Assembly: GCA_947476185.1 (NCBI GenBank)
Contig: CANJPX010000018.1
Location: forward strand, 1 to 47,278
Reading direction: 5' to 3'
From: Bacteroidota bacterium
GTDB lineage: Bacteria; Bacteroidota; Bacteroidia; 2-12-FULL-35-15
DNA: 47,278 bases
Each line of letters starts with the position of its first letter. Within the stretch, counting starts at the first letter, position 1. The translations under genes and the position numbers were made by a program. Shown in pieces: positions 24,996 to 34,522 of this stretch. The notes beneath the pieces are model-generated. The model was not told where the DNA came from. It made no database searches and was given only the letters and a program-made list of their open reading frames with translations.

Positions 24996-25781
24996 ATGAC
25001 AAAAATAAAACGTGTTTTCAATTGTGTTCCTTCCCGCGATAAGCATGACGATTGGAAGATGGACAAAGCAAAAGAAATGGGTCTTAGCCCTAAAAAGAAG
25101 GTTCTTCCAAAAGAGGTAGACCTTCGGGCAAATTGGTGGAAAATAGGCAATCAAGGTTCGACGGGAGCTTGTGTTGGCTGGGCAACTGCCGATTCATTAT
25201 TAAGATATCATTTTTCGAAAGCAAGGAAAATAAAGCAGGGAGAGCATATGTCGGTAAGGTTTATCTGGATGGCTTCCAAAGAGATGGATGAGTATATTGA
25301 TTATCCAACCACTTTTATAGATGATTCCGGAACCAGTTTGAAGTCGGCATTAAAGGTGACAAAAAAATTTGGAGCTCTTACGGCTACGCAACTTCCCTTT
25401 AATGGGAAATTGGTGAAAATAAAAGAATCGAATTTTTTAAAAGTAGCAGGGAAATTCAAAGTGAAAGCCTATTTTAATCTTGCTCAAAATAAAGCAGAGA
25501 AACTGCAATTGTTTAAAGAATGGCTGGCTTTCCATGGACCAATATTGACTTGTCTGGATTGTGACGACTCATGGAACTATCCGAAAAAAGACGGACTATT
25601 AACGAAATACGATAAAAAATCCATTGATGGCGGACATGCAATGTCAATTGTAGGATACACAGAAAAATATTTTATTATCCGCAACAGTTGGGGAACCGAC
25701 TGGGGACATAAAGGATTTGCATATGCAAGCTATGAGTATGCTATGGACGCTTTTAAGGAAGCGTATGGAATAGTGATATAA
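24996..25781 (+). CDS. Papain-like (C1A) cysteine peptidase, cytosolic
   Basis: A 261-residue protein with the papain active site complete: Gln53 and Cys59 in NQGSTGACVGWA, His214 in DGGHAMSIVGY and Asn230 in IRNSWGTDWGHKGF. The mature-like region starts PKEVDLRANWWKIGNQ at about 38, so only some 35 residues precede it: there is no signal peptide and no recognisable inhibitory propeptide, unlike classic secreted papains. It should therefore act in the cytosol or leave by a non-classical route. Substrate unknown. ATG at 24996 is the first in frame. It is divergent from the YwqK-like gene; a tiny open frame follows 12 bp after its stop. Confidence 0.88.
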   Translation: MTKIKRVFNCVPSRDKHDDWKMDKAKEMGLSPKKKVLPKEVDLRANWWKIGNQGSTGACVGWATADSLLRYHFSKARKIKQGEHMSVRFIWMASKEMDEYIDYPTTFIDDSGTSLKSALKVTKKFGALTATQLPFNGKLVKIKESNFLKVAGKFKVKAYFNLAQNKAEKLQLFKEWLAFHGPILTCLDCDDSWNYPKKDGLLTKYDKKSIDGGHAMSIVGYTEKYFIIRNSWGTDWGHKGFAYASYEYAMDAFKEAYGIVI

Positions 25782-25793
25782 TTTAAACTCAAA

Positions 25794-25874
25794 ATGTCTT
25801 ATCAACCTCAGTGGAAAGATTTTTCTTATGATCAAAAAAGAACAAGAGGGCAAATTTTGCAGGCAAAAAAATGA
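25794..25874 (+). CDS. Possible 26-residue small protein
   Basis: An ATG-initiated frame of 26 codons (MSYQPQWKDFSYDQKRTRG..., basic, ending in two lysines and TGA) begins 12 bp after the peptidase stop. There is no strong ribosome-binding site, and frames of this size arise by chance. It is listed only because of its position just downstream of, and on the same strand as, the peptidase. The rest of the gap to 25988 shows nothing. Confidence 0.2.
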   Translation: MSYQPQWKDFSYDQKRTRGQILQAKK

Positions 25875-25987
25875 TGGTAAAGGAAAAACAATTTATATTC
25901 AACCTAACTTGTAACAAATAAAATAATAGTTCGTCAAAGAGACGCAAATTTTTCAATCAATCAAGAACTCACATTAAACTTTTACAT

Positions 25988-26854
25988 ATGAATTTATCAA
26001 TTGTCAATCTATCGAAAACTTATTCCAATGGTCTGAAAGCGTTAAGCAATATCAATCTGGAAATTGGTAGTGGAATGTTCGGACTTCTTGGTCCGAATGG
26101 AGCAGGGAAGTCATCCTTGATGCGCACCATCGCCACCTTGCAGGAAGCTGATAGCGGTACAATTACCTTTGGCGAAATTGATGTATTGAAACATAAAGAT
26201 GAGGTGAGAAAAGTGTTGGGTTATTTGCCGCAGGATTTTGGTTTTTATCCGAAAGTTTCTGCTTGGGACATGATCAATCATTTTGCGATATTGAAAGGGA
26301 TCGATAATCCGAAAGAGCGAAAAGAAATATGTGAAGCCCTGTTGAATCAAACAAATTTATTTGATGCGAGGAAAAGAAATATCGGCGATTATTCCGGTGG
26401 AATGCGTCAGCGTTTTGGAATAGCGCAGGCATTGCTTGGAAATCCTAAATTAATAATTGTGGATGAGCCAACAGCCGGTCTGGATCCTATGGAGCGCAAT
26501 CGTTTTCATAATTTGTTGAGTGAGATTGGCGAAAATATCATTGTGATACTATCAACACATATTGTGGAAGATGTCCGCAATCTATGTTCCAATATGGCGA
26601 TCATGAATCAGGGCACAGTTTTGCTTTATGGAAAACCTTCACAAGCGATCGAAGACATGAAAGGTAAGATATGGATGAAGCTAATCGACAAGGAAGATTT
26701 AACGGCACATAAAAAAGATCATCGTGTTATTTCCACAAAGGTACTGGAAGGGAAAATTCAAATCCATGTGTTCAGTCCTGTACAACCCGGTCCTTCGTTT
26801 TCGCCTTTAATAGCGGATCTTGAGGATGTATATTTTGCAACGATAACAAATTAG
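25988..26854 (+). CDS. ABC transporter ATP-binding protein
   Basis: A 288-residue cytosolic ATPase. Walker A is GPNGAGKS at 35-42, the Q-loop lies in LGYLPQDFGFYP, the signature motif is DYSGGMRQRFG near 137, Walker B is LIIVDEPTAGLD near 157 and the H-loop is VILSTHIVED. The C-terminal extension of about 70 residues (MKGKIWMKLIDKEDL and after) is the regulatory-type tail common in ABC-2 exporters. It is followed after 87 bp by the huge permease-peptidase fusion, which is surely its membrane partner. The transported substrate is unknown. The upstream gap has no clear promoter box. Confidence 0.95.
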   Translation: MNLSIVNLSKTYSNGLKALSNINLEIGSGMFGLLGPNGAGKSSLMRTIATLQEADSGTITFGEIDVLKHKDEVRKVLGYLPQDFGFYPKVSAWDMINHFAILKGIDNPKERKEICEALLNQTNLFDARKRNIGDYSGGMRQRFGIAQALLGNPKLIIVDEPTAGLDPMERNRFHNLLSEIGENIIVILSTHIVEDVRNLCSNMAIMNQGTVLLYGKPSQAIEDMKGKIWMKLIDKEDLTAHKKDHRVISTKVLEGKIQIHVFSPVQPGPSFSPLIADLEDVYFATITN

Positions 26855-26941
26855 TTCAAAGTTCAAAGTTTCAAAGTTCAAAGCCGAGTTCGGTGTATTA
26901 AACTTTAAACTTTCCAATTTTAAACTTTAAACTTAAATATA
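26855..26941. repeat. Short-period GTTCAAA / TTTAAAC repeat tract
   Basis: The left half holds several GTTCAAA or TTTCAAA units in a row; the right half holds AAACTTTAAACTT twice, roughly complementary to the left. It fills the gap between the ATPase and its fused permease. A related tract lies at 40233-40268. Confidence 0.6.
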
Positions 26942-29900
26942 ATGCTCAAACAAATTTTTCTTTTCGAATTAAAGCTCTGGTTAAAAAAGCCGGCAACCTA
27001 TATTTTCTTTTTTGTCTTTTTTTTACTTTCAATGTTCGTTACAGCGGCATTGGGTGGCTTGATAGGAACTTCGGGTGATACTAACGCAACGATCAATTCA
27101 GCGAAAGCTATAGCGGATGTGTTAAACAGCATCAATACAGATCTGATCGGAATTATTATCCTGATCACGATCATTGCACCGGCAGTGTATAAGGATTTTC
27201 AATACAATATGCATCCGCTATTATTCACGAATCCAATTACAAAATTCGGATATATGTTTGGGCGCTTTTCCGCTTCCTTCCTTGTCGCCTTATTTGTAGT
27301 TTCTGGTTCTATATTCGGACATATGCTCACTTGTGCTTTCCCTGGAATAGATACTGAACGTTTGGGCGGATTTCATTTGATGAATTATGTTGAACCTTTG
27401 GTGATGTTCGTGATTCCGAATACATTATTGCTTGGAGCTATTTTCTTTTCCGTGGTCACCTTTTCCAGGAATATGATCTCCGGTTATGTGGGTGCAATTG
27501 TATTATTGGTTTTAAAAGGCGTTTCTCCGATATTACTCGGTGACATAGACAATCAGAATATTGCAGCCATGTTGGATCCTTTCGGAGACCAGGCTTTTAC
27601 TAACATGACAAAATATTGGTCGGTGGAAGAACAAAATTCATTCGGACTTCCATTCAATGGTATTTTATTATACAACCGTTTATTATGGGTCGGGATAGCA
27701 TTGGGAATAAGTGCCTTGACATTTTATCGTTTCCAATTTTCACAATTTAATAATCCTGTTTCGTTTTCATGGTTCAGAAGAAAGAAAAATGAGATCAAGT
27801 CAATTGCCTCCTCTCCTTTACTTTCCTTGTCGGATCTGCCGAAAGCAAATCAGAATTTTTCATTTAAATTCAGTTTATATCAGATTTGGTTTTTGGCAAA
27901 GTTTGAATATTTCAAAGTCGTTAAAACCATTTTCTTTTTTATCATTGCACTTTTGAGTATTTTAATGTTGACCTTGGTATCGCAGGTCTCTGCTGCAATT
28001 TATGGCACTCCAACATTGCTGGTCACCTACCAAGTATTGCAAATAAGTGGAGTTCTTTTTATGCTTTTTGCTCCTGTTCTAATTGTTTTTTATTCCGGCA
28101 TTGTGGTATGGAGAGAAAAAGATTCTAAAGTGGATGAGTTGGTTGGAGCTTCTCCAATCGCCTCAAGTACTTCTTTTTTGTCAAAATTATTGGGACTTGT
28201 AATGATGCAAATGACTTTGCTGTTGATCATTATGATCACGGGAATATTAATTCAGCTGTACAATAATTTTTATCATATCGAGATACTCTTGTATATAAAA
28301 GATCTCTTTGGTTTTAAATTGATCGGATTGATCCTTTTGTGTGTCTTGTCAATGTTCATCCAGGTTTTATTTAATCAAAAATTTGTAGGGTATGTTGTTT
28401 CCGTGATATTGATCGTTGTATTGCCACTTTTGGCAAGCAGTTTAGGATGGAATAGTGGTTTGTATCAATTTAATAGCAGTGGACCACGTTTGCCATATTC
28501 AGATATGAATGGTTATGGACATATCTTATTTTCGTTTGTGGTATTTAAGTCTTATTGGATAAGTTTCTCAATGATCTTGCTAATACTCTCCAATTTGTTG
28601 TGGACAAGAGGAAAAGAAAAGGGATTCAAGATCCGTTTACGGATGGCTAAAAGTTTATTTTCTAGAGATGCGAAATTGGCGATGAGCTTAAGTGTTTTAG
28701 CATTTTTACTGTTAGGCGGTTTTATTTTTTACAATACAAATGTGTTAAATAAGAACATATCAAAAAAAGATGGAGAAATAGCGCAAGCGGATTTTGAGAA
28801 AAAATTCAAACATCTAACCAAAACACCGCAACCCCGTATTGTTTCAGCGAATTGGAATGTGGATATCTTTCCCCGCCGAAGAGGTGTAAAAATAAATGGT
28901 TATTATATTCTGAAAAATAAAACGAATAAACAAATTGATAGTCTGTTAGTGAACTTTTATTCAGAGGCCAATTTGATCGCGATGGATTTTGATAAAAAAT
29001 ATAATGCAACGCTTGCATTGGATGATAAATCGGATGGCTTCAGGATATATAAACTGAAAAAAGCGCTTCAACCGGGTGATTCAATGAAGGTAGCGGTGAC
29101 AATGGATTATTTTCCTAAAGGATTTAAAAATACAGATGCTGGAACGGCAATTGTTTATAATGGTACTTTTTTTAATAGCCAGATCTTGCCAAGCTTCGGT
29201 TATCCTGAAGGAGCCGAATTGTCTGACGATTCCGACCGTAAAAAATACGGCTTAGCAAAAAAGGAAAAAATGGCCAAGGTAAATGATTCACTTGCATTGA
29301 TGAATAATTGTATCTCAAGCGATGCCGACTGGATTGATTTTGAATGTACGCTCAGCACTGTCAAAGATCAGATTGCTATCGCCCCGGGATATTTGCAAAA
29401 AGAATGGGAAAAAGAAGGAAGAAAATATTTCCATTATAAAATGGATTGCAAGATTTTAAATTTTTATTCTTTCCTATCAGCAAGGTATGAGGTGAAACGT
29501 GATAAGTGGATTCCTTCAGCTGGTTCTTCAAATAAACAGCCAGTAGCGATCGAAATATATTATAATAAAGGGCATGAGTATAATATTGACAAGATGATCA
29601 ATGGAATTAAAAAATCATTGGATTATTATACGAAGAACTTTGCACCTTACCAACATCGTCAGGTTCGTATCCTGGAATTTCCTCGTTATGCAACATTTGC
29701 ACAATCCTTTCCGAATACAATTCCATTCTCCGAAGGAATTGGATTTATCGCGAAGGTGGATACAACGGATCCCGAATCAATTGATTACCCATTTTATGTG
29801 ACAGCACACGAAGTTGCACATCAATGGTGGGCGCACCAGGTTATCGGAGGAAATGTTCAAGGCTCTGCATTAATGGCTGAAACAATGAGTCAGTATTCAG

Positions 29901-30646
29901 CATTGATGGTAATGGAAAAAGAATTCGGGAAACCTGCAATGAAAAAATTCCTTAAATATGAAATGAATACTTATTTAAAAGGAAGAGCATTGGACGGTAA
30001 AAATGAACGTCCACTGAAGCTTGTGGAGACGCAGCAATATATTTATTACAATAAAGGAAGTGTGGCGATGTATGCCTTGAAGGATTATATTGGAGAAGAT
30101 TCATTGAATGCAGCCCTGGCGAAATATCTTAAGAAAGTGGCTTTTCAGGAACCTCCTTATACAAATTCTGTAGAATTTTTAAGTTTCATCAATGCTGCCA
30201 CCCCGGATAGTTTAAAGTATATCATAAATGATATGTTTGAAACGATTACGTTGTATGAAAATAAAACAACAAAATGTTCTTACACAAAAACGAAGGACGG
30301 AAAATATTTGGTTAAAATAACTGTTGATTGTAAAAAAATGAGAGCAGATAGTCTTGGTAAAATGAAAGATATTCCTATCGCTGATTGGATCGATATAGGC
30401 GTGTTTGGAAGCAAAATGCTGAATGGTAAAAAAACGGAGACAGAATTATATTTACAAAAACGTAAGATTGATAAGAATATAATGGAATTTGAAATTATTG
30501 TGAATGAGAAACCTGTGAAGGCAGGAGTTGATCCATACAATAAATTAATTGATCGTAGTCCGGATAATAACGTGAGGTCATTTACGGATACGGCTCCTGT
30601 TGAGGATGCACCTCAAGGTGGTGCAACAATAACTATTGGAGGATAA
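26942..30646 (+). CDS. ABC-2 type permease fused to M1 family metallopeptidase
   Basis: A 1234-residue fusion. Residues 1 to about 600 are two ABC-2-type permease units with some twelve membrane segments (PATYIFFFVFFLLSMFVTAA; IIILITIIAPAVYKD; second unit from about 310). From about 640 the chain becomes soluble and beta-rich, then M1 peptidase-like: HEVAHQWWAHQ with zinc ligands His956 and His960 and catalytic Glu957, and Glu980 in LMAETMSQY as third ligand. The GAMEN exopeptidase motif is replaced by TIPFSEGIGF. The peptidase would face the periplasm. With the ATPase upstream it makes a complete exporter; such fusions occur elsewhere in Bacteroidota, and their substrates are unknown. Confidence 0.9.
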   Translation: MLKQIFLFELKLWLKKPATYIFFFVFFLLSMFVTAALGGLIGTSGDTNATINSAKAIADVLNSINTDLIGIIILITIIAPAVYKDFQYNMHPLLFTNPITKFGYMFGRFSASFLVALFVVSGSIFGHMLTCAFPGIDTERLGGFHLMNYVEPLVMFVIPNTLLLGAIFFSVVTFSRNMISGYVGAIVLLVLKGVSPILLGDIDNQNIAAMLDPFGDQAFTNMTKYWSVEEQNSFGLPFNGILLYNRLLWVGIALGISALTFYRFQFSQFNNPVSFSWFRRKKNEIKSIASSPLLSLSDLPKANQNFSFKFSLYQIWFLAKFEYFKVVKTIFFFIIALLSILMLTLVSQVSAAIYGTPTLLVTYQVLQISGVLFMLFAPVLIVFYSGIVVWREKDSKVDELVGASPIASSTSFLSKLLGLVMMQMTLLLIIMITGILIQLYNNFYHIEILLYIKDLFGFKLIGLILLCVLSMFIQVLFNQKFVGYVVSVILIVVLPLLASSLGWNSGLYQFNSSGPRLPYSDMNGYGHILFSFVVFKSYWISFSMILLILSNLLWTRGKEKGFKIRLRMAKSLFSRDAKLAMSLSVLAFLLLGGFIFYNTNVLNKNISKKDGEIAQADFEKKFKHLTKTPQPRIVSANWNVDIFPRRRGVKINGYYILKNKTNKQIDSLLVNFYSEANLIAMDFDKKYNATLALDDKSDGFRIYKLKKALQPGDSMKVAVTMDYFPKGFKNTDAGTAIVYNGTFFNSQILPSFGYPEGAELSDDSDRKKYGLAKKEKMAKVNDSLALMNNCISSDADWIDFECTLSTVKDQIAIAPGYLQKEWEKEGRKYFHYKMDCKILNFYSFLSARYEVKRDKWIPSAGSSNKQPVAIEIYYNKGHEYNIDKMINGIKKSLDYYTKNFAPYQHRQVRILEFPRYATFAQSFPNTIPFSEGIGFIAKVDTTDPESIDYPFYVTAHEVAHQWWAHQVIGGNVQGSALMAETMSQYSALMVMEKEFGKPAMKKFLKYEMNTYLKGRALDGKNERPLKLVETQQYIYYNKGSVAMYALKDYIGEDSLNAALAKYLKKVAFQEPPYTNSVEFLSFINAATPDSLKYIINDMFETITLYENKTTKCSYTKTKDGKYLVKITVDCKKMRADSLGKMKDIPIADWIDIGVFGSKMLNGKKTETELYLQKRKIDKNIMEFEIIVNEKPVKAGVDPYNKLIDRSPDNNVRSFTDTAPVEDAPQGGATITIGG

Positions 30647-30680
30647 ATTCACGAATCTTTATGTGGTTAAATTTATTGGC

Positions 30681-31112
30681 ATGAAAAAATATTTATTACT
30701 TACAATTTGTGCTTTGTTATCATGCATTGCATATTCTCAAACAGAAAACAAAATGAAAGCGACCATTCAAAAAATAATGCATGAACAGGAGTTGGCATGG
30801 AACAAGGGAGATGTTGATGGATTCATGCTTTCCTATTGGAACAACGATAGTTTGAAATTCATCGGTAAGAATGGAATTACATATGGTTGGAAAAGCACGC
30901 TCGATAATTATAAAAAAAGTTATCCGGATAAGGCTACGATGGGCGAATTGAATTTTTCAATAATCAGTGTAGAGGAACTTTCAACAACTAGCTGCTATGT
31001 AATTGGGAAGTGGAACTTGAAAAGAGAAAAAGGCGATGTGGGTGGTTATTATACCTTGTTATGGAAAAAGATAAATGGCAAATGGGTGATCGTTACCGAT
31101 CACACCAGCTAG
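30681..31112 (+). CDS. Secreted SnoaL/NTF2-like (DUF4440) protein
   Basis: The chosen ATG at 30681 (143 aa) gives a clean signal peptide, MKKYLLLTICALLSCIAYS, cleaved before Gln; the frame also runs back into the fusion gene, but that start would place 15 residues before the signal. The mature domain is a DUF4440/NTF2-like cone: IMHEQELAWNKGDVDGFMLSYWNNDSLKFIG, residues about 31-61, then STLDNYKKSYP, CYVIGKWNLKREKG and YTLLWKKINGKWVIVTDHTS. Such domains bind small ligands or act as small enzymes; the role here is unknown. It lies 34 bp after the ABC-M1 fusion and may be the last gene of that operon, which a terminator closes. Confidence 0.87.
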   Translation: MKKYLLLTICALLSCIAYSQTENKMKATIQKIMHEQELAWNKGDVDGFMLSYWNNDSLKFIGKNGITYGWKSTLDNYKKSYPDKATMGELNFSIISVEELSTTSCYVIGKWNLKREKGDVGGYYTLLWKKINGKWVIVTDHTS

Positions 31113-31207
31113 TTCTATCTCCACGCAGTTTAGAAATTTTAATTTTCGTGAATGAAAATTGATAGCGTTGGGGCTGTTTAATTGAGAATTAATTTAATAA
31201 ATACAGC

Positions 31208-31241
31208 AAAAAAAATCCTTTCACATGGAAAGGATTTTTTT
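31208..31241. terminator. Bidirectional intrinsic terminator
   Basis: AAAAAAATCCTTT (31209-31221) and AAAGGATTTTTTT (31229-31241) form a perfect stem, extended by one C-G pair at the loop. A-run on one side and T-run on the other let it serve both the convergent NTF2-like gene and accA. Confidence 0.9.
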
Positions 31242-31310
31242 CTTTAGGAGCAAAGCTTTGAAATACTTTGAGTCGCAATACTATAAAGGTTGAAGAAATT
31301 TTATTGAAAA

Positions 31311-32270
31311 TTAATCCTCTTCATTCACTACACCCATCGCACAGAATTTATCGATGCGTTGAGTAACACGTTTTTTAGGGTCCAATTTTTCCAGCTTCGT
31401 AAGTTGTTTTAGAATTTCTGCTTTAACCGTTTTAAATGTTTCTTCCGGAAAGGTATGTGCACCGCCAATAGGCTCAGGAATAATTCCATCAATTAATTTA
31501 TTTCCCAACATATCTTCAGGAGTCAACTTTAATGCTTCTGCTGCTCGTTCTTTGTTGTCCCAGTTTCTCCATAAGATAGAAGAACAAGATTCAGGAGAAA
31601 TAACGGAATACCATGTATTTTCCAACATCAACACTTTATCACCGATTCCAATGCCAAGTGCACCACCGGAAGCTCCTTCGCCAATGATGATACAAATAAC
31701 AGGAACTTTAAGTTGAGACATTTCTAGCAAGTTACGGGCAATTGCTTCACCTTGACCGCGCTCTTCTGCTTCCAATCCCGGAAAAGCCCCTGGAGTGTCA
31801 ATCAATGTAACGATCGGTTTGTTGAACTTTTCAGCTAATTTCATTAATCGCAATGCTTTACGGTATCCTTCCGGATTAGGCATTCCGAAATTACGGATCT
31901 GGCGCATTTTGGTATTGATACCTTTTTGCTGACCAATAAACATCACTGTTTTACCATCAATACTTCCGAAACCACCAACCATTGCTTTATCATCTTTTAC
32001 AGTACGGTCACCATGCAATTCCATAAATGTTCCGTCAGTTATTGAATTGATATAAGCTAAAGTATAGGGCCTGTCGGGATGACGGGATACCTGAACACGT
32101 TGCCAAGGCGTAAGATTACTGTAAATTTCTATACGTGCCTGCTTGATCTTTTCTTCTATATCGGCAGTAGTTTTGGAAACATCAACACCACTTTTTTCTG
32201 CAACCTGCTGAATCTTTTCCAACTGTTCTTGTAACTCAGCAATTGGTTTTTCAAATTCTAAATAGTTCAT
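31311..32270 (-). CDS. accA: Acetyl-CoA carboxylase carboxyltransferase subunit alpha
   Basis: A 319-residue cytosolic subunit of the carboxyltransferase that moves CO2 from carboxybiotin to acetyl-CoA, giving malonyl-CoA for fatty acid synthesis. Family segments in order: [118 protein letters not shown] and the C-terminal [16 protein letters not shown]. Length is standard for Bacteroidota. accD is not in the window. The 113-residue membrane protein gene lies 113 bp upstream on the same strand. Confidence 0.98.
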   Translation of the reverse strand: MNYLEFEKPIAELQEQLEKIQQVAEKSGVDVSKTTADIEEKIKQARIEIYSNLTPWQRVQVSRHPDRPYTLAYINSITDGTFMELHGDRTVKDDKAMVGGFGSIDGKTVMFIGQQKGINTKMRQIRNFGMPNPEGYRKALRLMKLAEKFNKPIVTLIDTPGAFPGLEAEERGQGEAIARNLLEMSQLKVPVICIIIGEGASGGALGIGIGDKVLMLENTWYSVISPESCSSILWRNWDNKERAAEALKLTPEDMLGNKLIDGIIPEPIGGAHTFPEETFKTVKAEILKQLTKLEKLDPKKRVTQRIDKFCAMGVVNEED

Positions 32271-32383
32271 CTTTTTATCGTTTAGAGGGGACTAAAATAC
32301 TAAAAAAGGCTGAATAATGTATCTTGTTGTTTAACAGGTATTTATATTCATATTTTGATAGGAATACTGTTTTGAAGTATGCT

Positions 32384-32725
32384 TTAATTGAAAATGAATA
32401 CCAGTCCGATGCTGAGTATAATTGCCCCTGCTGCCGTTAATCCATAAAGTGGAAAATCTAGAGAATTTGAACCGTTGAGATGAAGTAAAATGCTTGCAAA
32501 AAATCCGGCGCCAAGTAAGATCACTCCAACAATAACCATTTGAGCTCCCGTCTTAGTCCTTTTTGCATGCCAAAGACGCTTTATTTCTTTCATGACCTCC
32601 TCGAGGTGCTGGAGCTCAATACCTTTTTTAAGAAGTTTCTTTTCAATATTTTTTACATTTTGTCCATCGTCAAGCATCAGTTTGGCGTCATTTAAATGCT
32701 CTTGAAAAAGGATTTTTTGCTCCAT
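32384..32725 (-). CDS. Small two-helix membrane protein
   Basis: A 113-residue protein. The first 60 residues are soluble, helical and charged (LNDAKLMLDDGQNVKNIEKK, LKKGIELQHLEEVMKEIKRL), followed by two membrane helices: AQMVIVGVILLGAGFFASILL and LYGLTAAGAIILSIGLVFIF. The N-terminus should lie in the cytosol. Similar short proteins exist in Bacteroidota without known function. No partner gene is suggested by the surroundings; accA is downstream at 113 bp. Confidence 0.7.
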   Translation of the reverse strand: MEQKILFQEHLNDAKLMLDDGQNVKNIEKKLLKKGIELQHLEEVMKEIKRLWHAKRTKTGAQMVIVGVILLGAGFFASILLHLNGSNSLDFPLYGLTAAGAIILSIGLVFIFN

Positions 32726-32845
32726 AAATTGTGTTATCAGTAAACCAAATTACAAAAACAAATAATGATAAGCAAATTGTCATGTTTTTAAAAATTCCTG
32801 AAAGGGTTATTTCACATTTGAAATTATATTTAATTAGGGTCTTCC

Positions 32846-32881
32846 TAAAAAAACTTAGCAGCGTTTATTAGACGCTGCTAA
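32846..32881 (-). terminator. Intrinsic terminator of the WG-repeat gene
   Basis: TTAGCAGCGT (32855-32864) pairs with ACGCTGCTAA (32872-32881). On the minus strand the stem is followed by GTTTTTTT. It lies 48 bp past the stop at 32930. Confidence 0.85.
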
Positions 32882-32929
32882 ATTTGTTCGAAGAAAGTAA
32901 AAATTTTATTAAAATAAGTTTGCACACAA

Positions 32930-34522
32930 TTAATCACCTTGTTCTGCCATAGCAGTTTCATCCACAATTGCTGAAATTACAATTGCCAACATTGAGCCAT
33001 TTAAAGAAATTTTGATAGTTTGCTTTCCATTCACAAATGAAGAGGTTTGTTCATTTGATAATGTTGCATCTTTTGTATATCCGGTTAACGACTTTTCAAT
33101 TGCGTCCCTTACCTCTTTTTCCTTACCAGCACCTTTTCCATAAAGGGAAATGGTATATGCAAAAGCTTTTATAGATGCAGTAGGGTCGAAAACTTTTTGT
33201 GTATACCATCCATCAGGAACATCTTTGTATGGATTAGCATAAACATAAAAATTATAAATTGCGTCTCTTTCGATCTTTTGATTATTAAGTATTAAATGTT
33301 CTGTACTGTATTTATTGAAATCATTTTCTGTTTTCGAAAAATTTGAAACTACCTTAGAAATAGGGTCACCAATATTCAGTCCTTCAGGAGAATTCAAGTT
33401 GAATTTACTTGAAATGGCTCCGATATTAAAAAAATCGGTTTCAACACTTTCAAATTCAGAAGAGCCATTAAGCATATAAACTATTAAATCTCTTGAAACA
33501 TCATCAAATTGAGGGTTAATAACATATTTTCCCTCTTTATCAATAAATCCTACTTTGCCTGCACTTTGAACCAAAGCAAGTTTGCCATTAAAAGGTAATG
33601 CATAATCAAATTGTGGATTAACTGCAATTTTCCCTTCTGTATCTATATACCCCCAACTTTTTCCCGATAAAACTGCTGCTAATGAATTACCTAGAAAAGG
33701 GAAAGCCTGACCAAATTGAGGGTTAATTGTAATTTTCCCATCTTTATCACACCAACCCCATTTTCCATCTTGAGATATCAGGAACACATCTCCATCACTC
33801 ATCATGTCAGTAAATTGTGGATTAATAATATATTTACCATTTTCATCAATCACGCCGGCTTTCCCTCCATTAACAACAACGGCCCTTCCATTAATAAATT
33901 CTTTTGCAAGATCAAATTGATAATTAATAACAATTTTCCCCTCTTTGTCAATATAACCCCACTTACCTTCGCTATTTAAAACTGCACATTTTCCATTATT
34001 GAAATTTCCCAATCCTGAAAATTGAGGGTTAATTTTCACCTTGCCAGCCTTATCCACCAACCCCCATTTCAATCCAATACTATCATTTACACTATATGCG
34101 GCTAACCCTTCTTTAAATATTCTTACTGTTTGGGCCTCTTGTAAGGTGAATTTTATTTCACCTTTGCTATTTATGGCTGTAGGTGCAGCATTGGTGGAAA
34201 TCACCCAAGCTAAGTCATCACTAAAAACGGTTGCGCTTTTATAATTCGCCATGATGGAAAATTTTCCATCCTCTGAAATATAACCCCATTTTGGTTCTGT
34301 ACCTGAAGATTGGACCAAAGCCAAACTATTTCTAAATACAGTTGCTTGATTAAATTGAGGGTTGATTGAGATCTTTCCTTCTTGATCAATGTATTGGAAA
34401 TCTTTTCCACTCTTTACAGGGATCAATTTTACTTCAGAAATATTATTTCCGCCTCCACCACAGGAAGCAAAAAGCGTTGTTAGTATTGTAACAATTAGCA
34501 AAAGGGGGTAGGTTTTTTTCAT
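32930..34522 (-). CDS. WG-repeat lipoprotein
   Basis: A 530-residue lipoprotein (Cys21 in LFASC, followed by four glycines as a flexible linker). Residues about 35-345 hold nine WG repeats of about 33 residues each; the best are KWGYIDKEGKIVINYQF, KWGWCDKDGKITINPQF and SWGYIDTEGKIAVNPQF, while the third (PTAINSKGEIKFTL) is degenerate. WG repeats are expected to build a beta-propeller-like or solenoid surface for binding. The last 170 residues form a separate, unrecognised domain with an Asn/Tyr-rich pattern (FYVYANPYKDVPDGWYTQKV). A terminator follows. Its partners are unknown. Confidence 0.87.
   Translation of the reverse strand: MKKTYPLLLIVTILTTLFASCGGGGNNISEVKLIPVKSGKDFQYIDQEGKISINPQFNQATVFRNSLALVQSSGTEPKWGYISEDGKFSIMANYKSATVFSDDLAWVISTNAAPTAINSKGEIKFTLQEAQTVRIFKEGLAAYSVNDSIGLKWGLVDKAGKVKINPQFSGLGNFNNGKCAVLNSEGKWGYIDKEGKIVINYQFDLAKEFINGRAVVVNGGKAGVIDENGKYIINPQFTDMMSDGDVFLISQDGKWGWCDKDGKITINPQFGQAFPFLGNSLAAVLSGKSWGYIDTEGKIAVNPQFDYALPFNGKLALVQSAGKVGFIDKEGKYVINPQFDDVSRDLIVYMLNGSSEFESVETDFFNIGAISSKFNLNSPEGLNIGDPISKVVSNFSKTENDFNKYSTEHLILNNQKIERDAIYNFYVYANPYKDVPDGWYTQKVFDPTASIKAFAYTISLYGKGAGKEKEVRDAIEKSLTGYTKDATLSNEQTSSFVNGKQTIKISLNGSMLAIVISAIVDETAMAEQGD

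Noticed and set aside
30636-30680. Upstream start for the NTF2-like gene
   Set aside because: It would put 15 residues before a clean signal peptide and overlap the fusion gene; the ATG at 30681 is better.
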